57,787 bases of DNA, from contig NZ_AOIP01000039.1 in the NCBI RefSeq assembly GCF_000337535.1, positions 1-57,787 on the forward strand, read 5' to 3'. The DNA is from Natrialba aegyptia DSM 13077 (GTDB lineage: Archaea; Halobacteriota; Halobacteria; Halobacteriales; Natrialbaceae). Under the pieces are notes generated by a model, which was given only the letters and a program-made list of their open reading frames with translations, had not been told where the DNA came from and made no database searches. The translations under genes were made by a program, and so were the position numbers. Shown one piece after another: positions 54,622-57,787 of this stretch. Numbering within the stretch: position 1 is the first letter of the stretch; every line of letters starts with the position of its first letter.

Positions 54622-55710
54622 TTAGATAGAAGTCACGGACAGGGAGAGTTCGAGGCCGACGTGATCGGTCAGGTAGTTCGGGACGTCACCCTCGTCGTCG
54701 GCGTAGAACTGCTCCGGCGATGCGAGTTCACGCCAGAACACGCGGCGGTCGATGCCGTCGACGCGTGCTTCGAACTCGTGCTCGGCGGTTGGCTCTTCGA
54801 TGAAGACGTAATCGATCCGCTCGCCTGCATCGTCTTGTGGACAGTACGCCGGCGGTGCGGTAGTCGGATCGAAGGCGCACCCGTTGCTGATCGCGTCGTC
54901 GTTCGTGCCGCCCGATCCGGTTCCGTGCTCGAGCCACGCGTCGGCGACGCCCGTGGTCGTCGCGAAGTCATCGAGCGCCCCGGCCGCTTCGCCATCGGGT
55001 GCGATATTGAAATCGCCCGCCACGACGGTCACGTTTTCCGGACTGGTCTGTGCGGCGACGAACGCGCTCAGTTCGTCCAGTTGTTGGCGTCGAAGTTCGG
55101 GGATGTCCTCGTCGCCGCCGCTGGCCCACGGGAGCAGCGATCCGGTCACGAGGTGCGTCGTAAAGAGGTCTATGTTCCCGACGCCAACGTCCAATTCGAC
55201 GTAGTGGGCTCCCTTGCCGACGTGCGCGTCGACGTACGTGAGGTTCCCGTCCGGTTCCGCATCGTATTCGAGCCTCGCCTGATCGGTCACGGAAACGCCG
55301 GATACCAGGTCGAGCAGTCCCGCGCCCTTCTCGCCACCGTCCGGTTCGGGTCCCGGAATCGCCGTCCCGGTTCCGGCGGCAGCGGCGTACTCGGTTTCGA
55401 CCGTCTCCTGTTCGTCGTTGAACACCTCGCAGAGCCCGACGATATCGTACCCCTCCGCACCGAGCCGGTGGCCGAGTTCGACTGCGCGTTCCTGATACTG
55501 GGGTTTCGCCGCAATATTGGACGGAGCCCCCAGAACGCCCTCAATTCCATCGGTGAGCCACGAGTTCACCCAGAGGAATCGGTACGATTCGGACGCTGCT
55601 CGAACGGATTTCGTCGCTCCCGGGATGCCGAGGACGAGACTTCCGAACCCGGCCACACCGGCTTGCAGTGCTGTTCGCCGTCGGATCGTCGACTGTGACT
55701 GATCGGTCAT
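54622..55710 (-). CDS. Tat-exported endonuclease/exonuclease/phosphatase-fold protein
   Basis: The 362-residue protein starts with a twin-arginine signal (TIRRRTALQAGVAGFGSLVL). The DNase I/sphingomyelinase fold then shows FLWVNSWLTDG, DIVGLCEVFNDEQE (metal Glu), VAGDFNIAP, ERIDYVFIEEP and LTDHVGLELSLS (catalytic Asp-His). It would act outside the cell on a phosphodiester, either nucleic acid or lipid. Sphingomyelinase-like members are closest in layout, but the substrate is open. It is convergent with the transposase region. Confidence 0.83.
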   Translation of the reverse strand: MTDQSQSTIRRRTALQAGVAGFGSLVLGIPGATKSVRAASESYRFLWVNSWLTDGIEGVLGAPSNIAAKPQYQERAVELGHRLGAEGYDIVGLCEVFNDEQETVETEYAAAAGTGTAIPGPEPDGGEKGAGLLDLVSGVSVTDQARLEYDAEPDGNLTYVDAHVGKGAHYVELDVGVGNIDLFTTHLVTGSLLPWASGGDEDIPELRRQQLDELSAFVAAQTSPENVTVVAGDFNIAPDGEAAGALDDFATTTGVADAWLEHGTGSGGTNDDAISNGCAFDPTTAPPAYCPQDDAGERIDYVFIEEPTAEHEFEARVDGIDRRVFWRELASPEQFYADDEGDVPNYLTDHVGLELSLSVTSI

Positions 55711-55917
55711 GGTCGCGGGTTCGTATACAGAACGAGAACGTATATTAGATGCTATTGGTAATATATTGTAGTAACTACTGGTACATAGGATATTTATCGG
55801 CTACGAGCTTCGGCGGAGAAGCGGAATGAGACGCTATCGCGTTATTTCTTCGATGCCACCGGCGGTTCCGATCCTTTTCGTCTCTCGCTTTCGGCCCGAC
55901 TGCGGGTCGACAAAAAT
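55711..55917. other. Region upstream of cbiG promoter
   Basis: AT-rich and noncoding next to the start of the exported enzyme gene, which would be its promoter side. No repeat or RNA was recognised. Confidence 0.3.
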
Positions 55918-55949
55918 CAACCTATATTGTATAGGGGAAACGTAGGTTG
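55918..55949 (+). promoter_or_regulatory. Palindromic promoter region of cbiG
   Basis: CAACCTA (55918-55924) and TAGGTTG (55943-55949) are perfect inverted copies. Between them CTATATTGTATAG (55922-55934) is itself an imperfect palindrome and holds the likely TATA box. Transcription near 55957 would give cbiG a leader of about 60 nt. Confidence 0.5.
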
Positions 55950-56007
55950 TATTAGTGTGGAACACTATGGTGGTCTCGTGAACGTTCGAACGAGACGACA
56001 GCCGCAC

Positions 56008-56013
56008 GGAGGG
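56008..56013 (+). promoter_or_regulatory. Shine-Dalgarno site for cbiG
   Basis: GGAGGG lies 5-6 bases before the ATG at 56019, fitting a leadered start, unlike the leaderless cbiT and cobN. Confidence 0.55.
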
Positions 56014-56018
56014 AGGCG

Positions 56019-57035
56019 ATGAGTTCCGGGACGGACGCGGACGATACCGACACCGACACCGTCACCGACACCGACGCCGACGCCGACGCTGGCGGCGGAC
56101 ACTGTTCAACGCCGGACAGCGACGGCGAAGTCGCCGAAGAGATCGCGATAATTTCCTTCGAGCGGAAACTCGAGACGGCCGAATCGATCCGATCTGAACT
56201 CGCGGATCGGTACGAGACGATCGAGATCATCGAGTACCACGGCGACGTCTTCGAGGAGCACTGGGGCGAGTTCGATTGTTTCATCGGGCTGATGGCCTCG
56301 GGAATCGCGATGCGAAAGACGGCGCACTTGCTCGACGACAAGTGGGACGATCCCGCGATCTGCGTCGTCGACGAGGAGTTGACCTGGGCGATTCCGATCA
56401 CCGGCGGCCACCACGGTGCGAATCAGGTCGCACAGGATCTGGCGTCCATGGGTGCCGTGCCGGCGATGACCACCGCATCAGAGGCCGCCGGCAAGCAGGG
56501 CGTCGAGTCTCGCGCGAAGGCGATGGACACTCACGTCGTCAACGGTGATTCGACCGTCCAGACGAACCTCGCGGTGCTCGACGAGAACCTCGGTCCCGTC
56601 GCGCGACTCGAGGGGCCAAGCGCCGTGCTGGTCGGCGACGACGTGACCGTTCTCAAGCGGAACAAAGACGACGGCGTCGTCCTCGGTACCGGCAGCGTCT
56701 CGGGCGCGGATACGGCGGCGTTCCTCGACGCCTGGGAGGACGCCCTCGATCGGACCGACTACGACCTCGACGATGTCGAGTTTATCGGCACCGCCACGCG
56801 GAAGGCGGACGAGGAAGGGCTGCTGGAGGCGGCTCAGGAACTCGATCTCGGCGTCGTCACCTTCGACAAGGAGACGCTGCTCGACCACGAGGGGCCGACC
56901 CCCTCGAAATCGAAGGAGCTGATCGGCTGGCCGGGAGTGTCTGAAGCGAGCGCGATCGCCGGCGGGGCCGCTCAGGAACTCGTCCTCGAGAAGGTGAGCT
57001 ACGAGAACGAGGTCACGGTGGCGATCGGTCGATGA
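56019..57035 (+). CDS. cbiG: Cobalt-precorrin-5A hydrolase
   Basis: The 338-residue enzyme opens the delta-lactone of cobalt-precorrin-5A with loss of acetaldehyde. Its features are [17 protein letters not shown] and [19 protein letters not shown] (N-terminal domain), [16 protein letters not shown] (middle), and the C-terminal [19 protein letters not shown] and [17 protein letters not shown]. An acidic N-terminal run is encoded by GACACC and GACGCC repeats. It overlaps cbiH by 4 bp. It belongs functionally with cbiT-cbiL-cbiF, 24 kb upstream. Confidence 0.92.
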   Translation: MSSGTDADDTDTDTVTDTDADADAGGGHCSTPDSDGEVAEEIAIISFERKLETAESIRSELADRYETIEIIEYHGDVFEEHWGEFDCFIGLMASGIAMRKTAHLLDDKWDDPAICVVDEELTWAIPITGGHHGANQVAQDLASMGAVPAMTTASEAAGKQGVESRAKAMDTHVVNGDSTVQTNLAVLDENLGPVARLEGPSAVLVGDDVTVLKRNKDDGVVLGTGSVSGADTAAFLDAWEDALDRTDYDLDDVEFIGTATRKADEEGLLEAAQELDLGVVTFDKETLLDHEGPTPSKSKELIGWPGVSEASAIAGGAAQELVLEKVSYENEVTVAIGR

Positions 57036-57787
57036 GCGTCGAGGACGCCCACAGTACCGAGGCCGACGGCGAGGCGGGGACGCCCGCCGATCACGGCACG
57101 CTCTACGTCGTCGGTATCGGCCCGGGCCTACCGGCGCACATGACGGCGAAGGCAAAGCGGGTTATCGAGTCCGCCGACGTGGTCATCGCCTCGAGTCTCT
57201 ACCAGGAGTTCCTCCGGGACGACGGGACGCTTCCGCCGGCGGACGCGACGGACGAGGACGGGATCGCCGTGCGCGAGGACGGCACCGAACAGGAGATCGT
57301 CCGCTCGACGATGGGTCGACAGATCGAACTCGCACGCGCGGCGTTCGATTACGTTCGCGAGGGCAAAGACGTCGCCCACGTTTCGGGCGGCGATCCGTCG
57401 GTCTACGGCAAGTCGGACCTGCTCTTCAAGATGGCCGACGAGGACGACGCGACGGACGTTCCCATCGAAATCGTTCCCGGCCTCACCGCGGCGCTGGGCG
57501 GGGCGGCGAACGTCGGCGCACCCCTGTGTAACGACTTCTGTACGGTCTCGCTCTCGGACAAGTGGCGCGGCTGGGACGAGATCGAGGAGAAGTTGCGGGC
57601 GGCGGCGATCAGCGACTTCGTGATCGTCCTCTACAACTGCTGGCGAAACTACGAGCGGGCCGTCGAGATCGTTCGCGAGGAGCGCACCGACGACGCGTTC
57701 GTCGCGATCGTCAACGACGCGGGCCGCGCCGACGCCGGCCGAAACGGCGAGAGCGAGTTCATCACGACGCTCGGCGAGGCGACCGAC
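57032..57787 (+). CDS. cbiH: Precorrin-3B C17-methyltransferase (partial, runs off window)
   Basis: The 252 codons visible carry the SAM methylase signatures YVVGIGPGLPAHMTAKAKRV, VAHVSGGDPSVYGKSDLLFK and IEIVPGLTAALGGAANVGAP (SAM site), and SDFVIVLYNCWRN. CbiH/CobJ contracts the ring while methylating C17. The ATG overlaps the cbiG stop (ATGA). The 3' end lies beyond the window. Confidence 0.92.
   Translation, partial: MSVEDAHSTEADGEAGTPADHGTLYVVGIGPGLPAHMTAKAKRVIESADVVIASSLYQEFLRDDGTLPPADATDEDGIAVREDGTEQEIVRSTMGRQIELARAAFDYVREGKDVAHVSGGDPSVYGKSDLLFKMADEDDATDVPIEIVPGLTAALGGAANVGAPLCNDFCTVSLSDKWRGWDEIEEKLRAAAISDFVIVLYNCWRNYERAVEIVREERTDDAFVAIVNDAGRADAGRNGESEFITTLGEATD

Noticed and set aside
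1-57787. CRISPR array, replication origin or integrase/att sites
   Set aside because: No regularly spaced repeats, Orc1/Cdc6 gene with ORB-type repeats, or tyrosine integrase was seen anywhere in the window.

Overview
The window comes from a haloarchaeon (class Halobacteria). The proteins are rich in Asp and Glu, the coding DNA is GC-rich, and many starts are leaderless with an archaeal TATA box about 26-28 bases upstream. Several families are typically haloarchaeal: Bat-type HTH regulators, a joined chelatase AAA+/VWA protein, and ISH-type insertion sequences. I cannot name the genus.

Layout. 1-308: two tandem 5S rRNA genes with a tRNA-like processing element between them. 926-7247: a Na+/H+ antiporter with RCK domains and a hydantoinase/carboxylase HyuA-HyuB pair. 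7248-9788: small regulators and decayed sequence. 9789-18852: a creatinase-type peptidase, then the first cobalamin block, with a chelatase AAA+/VWA protein transcribed away from cobN-cbiC-cbiE. 18970-22522: an SDR protein with an atypical active site, a DsrE protein, an MNT-HEPN toxin-antitoxin pair and a GDT1-type transporter. 22645-27559: a NuoF-like subunit translationally coupled to a long NuoG/FdhA-type formate dehydrogenase. 27632-29418: small and membrane proteins and a lipoprotein. 29484-31850: the second cobalamin block, cbiT-cbiL-cbiF. 56019 to the end: the third block, cbiG-cbiH, with cbiH running off the window.

The 24 kb between cbiF and cbiG (31.85-56.0 kb) looks like accessory DNA separating parts of one corrin-ring pathway. 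It holds a MinD-type ATPase fused to a KaiC-like domain that has lost its P-loop, with a membrane RCK-C-like partner; a junction where two truncated genes meet; an MBL-fold RNA-processing-type enzyme; an EamA exporter divergent from an HTH regulator; a dead MFS gene; a 3.04-kb IS5-type transposon (13-bp inverted ends, 8-bp target duplication) carrying a complete ilvD; a proline/hydroxyproline cluster (racemase, small membrane protein, NSS symporter, proline dehydrogenase, Bat-like regulator); an alpha/beta hydrolase; two more Bat-like regulators, one beside a LysE exporter; an IS4-type transposase; and a Tat-exported endonuclease/phosphodiesterase-fold protein.

How the genes work together. 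CbiL, CbiH, CbiF, CbiG, CbiT, CbiE and CbiC are most of the corrin-ring steps. CobN with the AAA+/VWA protein would insert cobalt or help do so. The proline cluster would import proline or hydroxyproline, interconvert its isomers and oxidise it. Two related Bat-like regulators each sit beside amino-acid genes, which suggests a shared type of amino-acid-responsive control.
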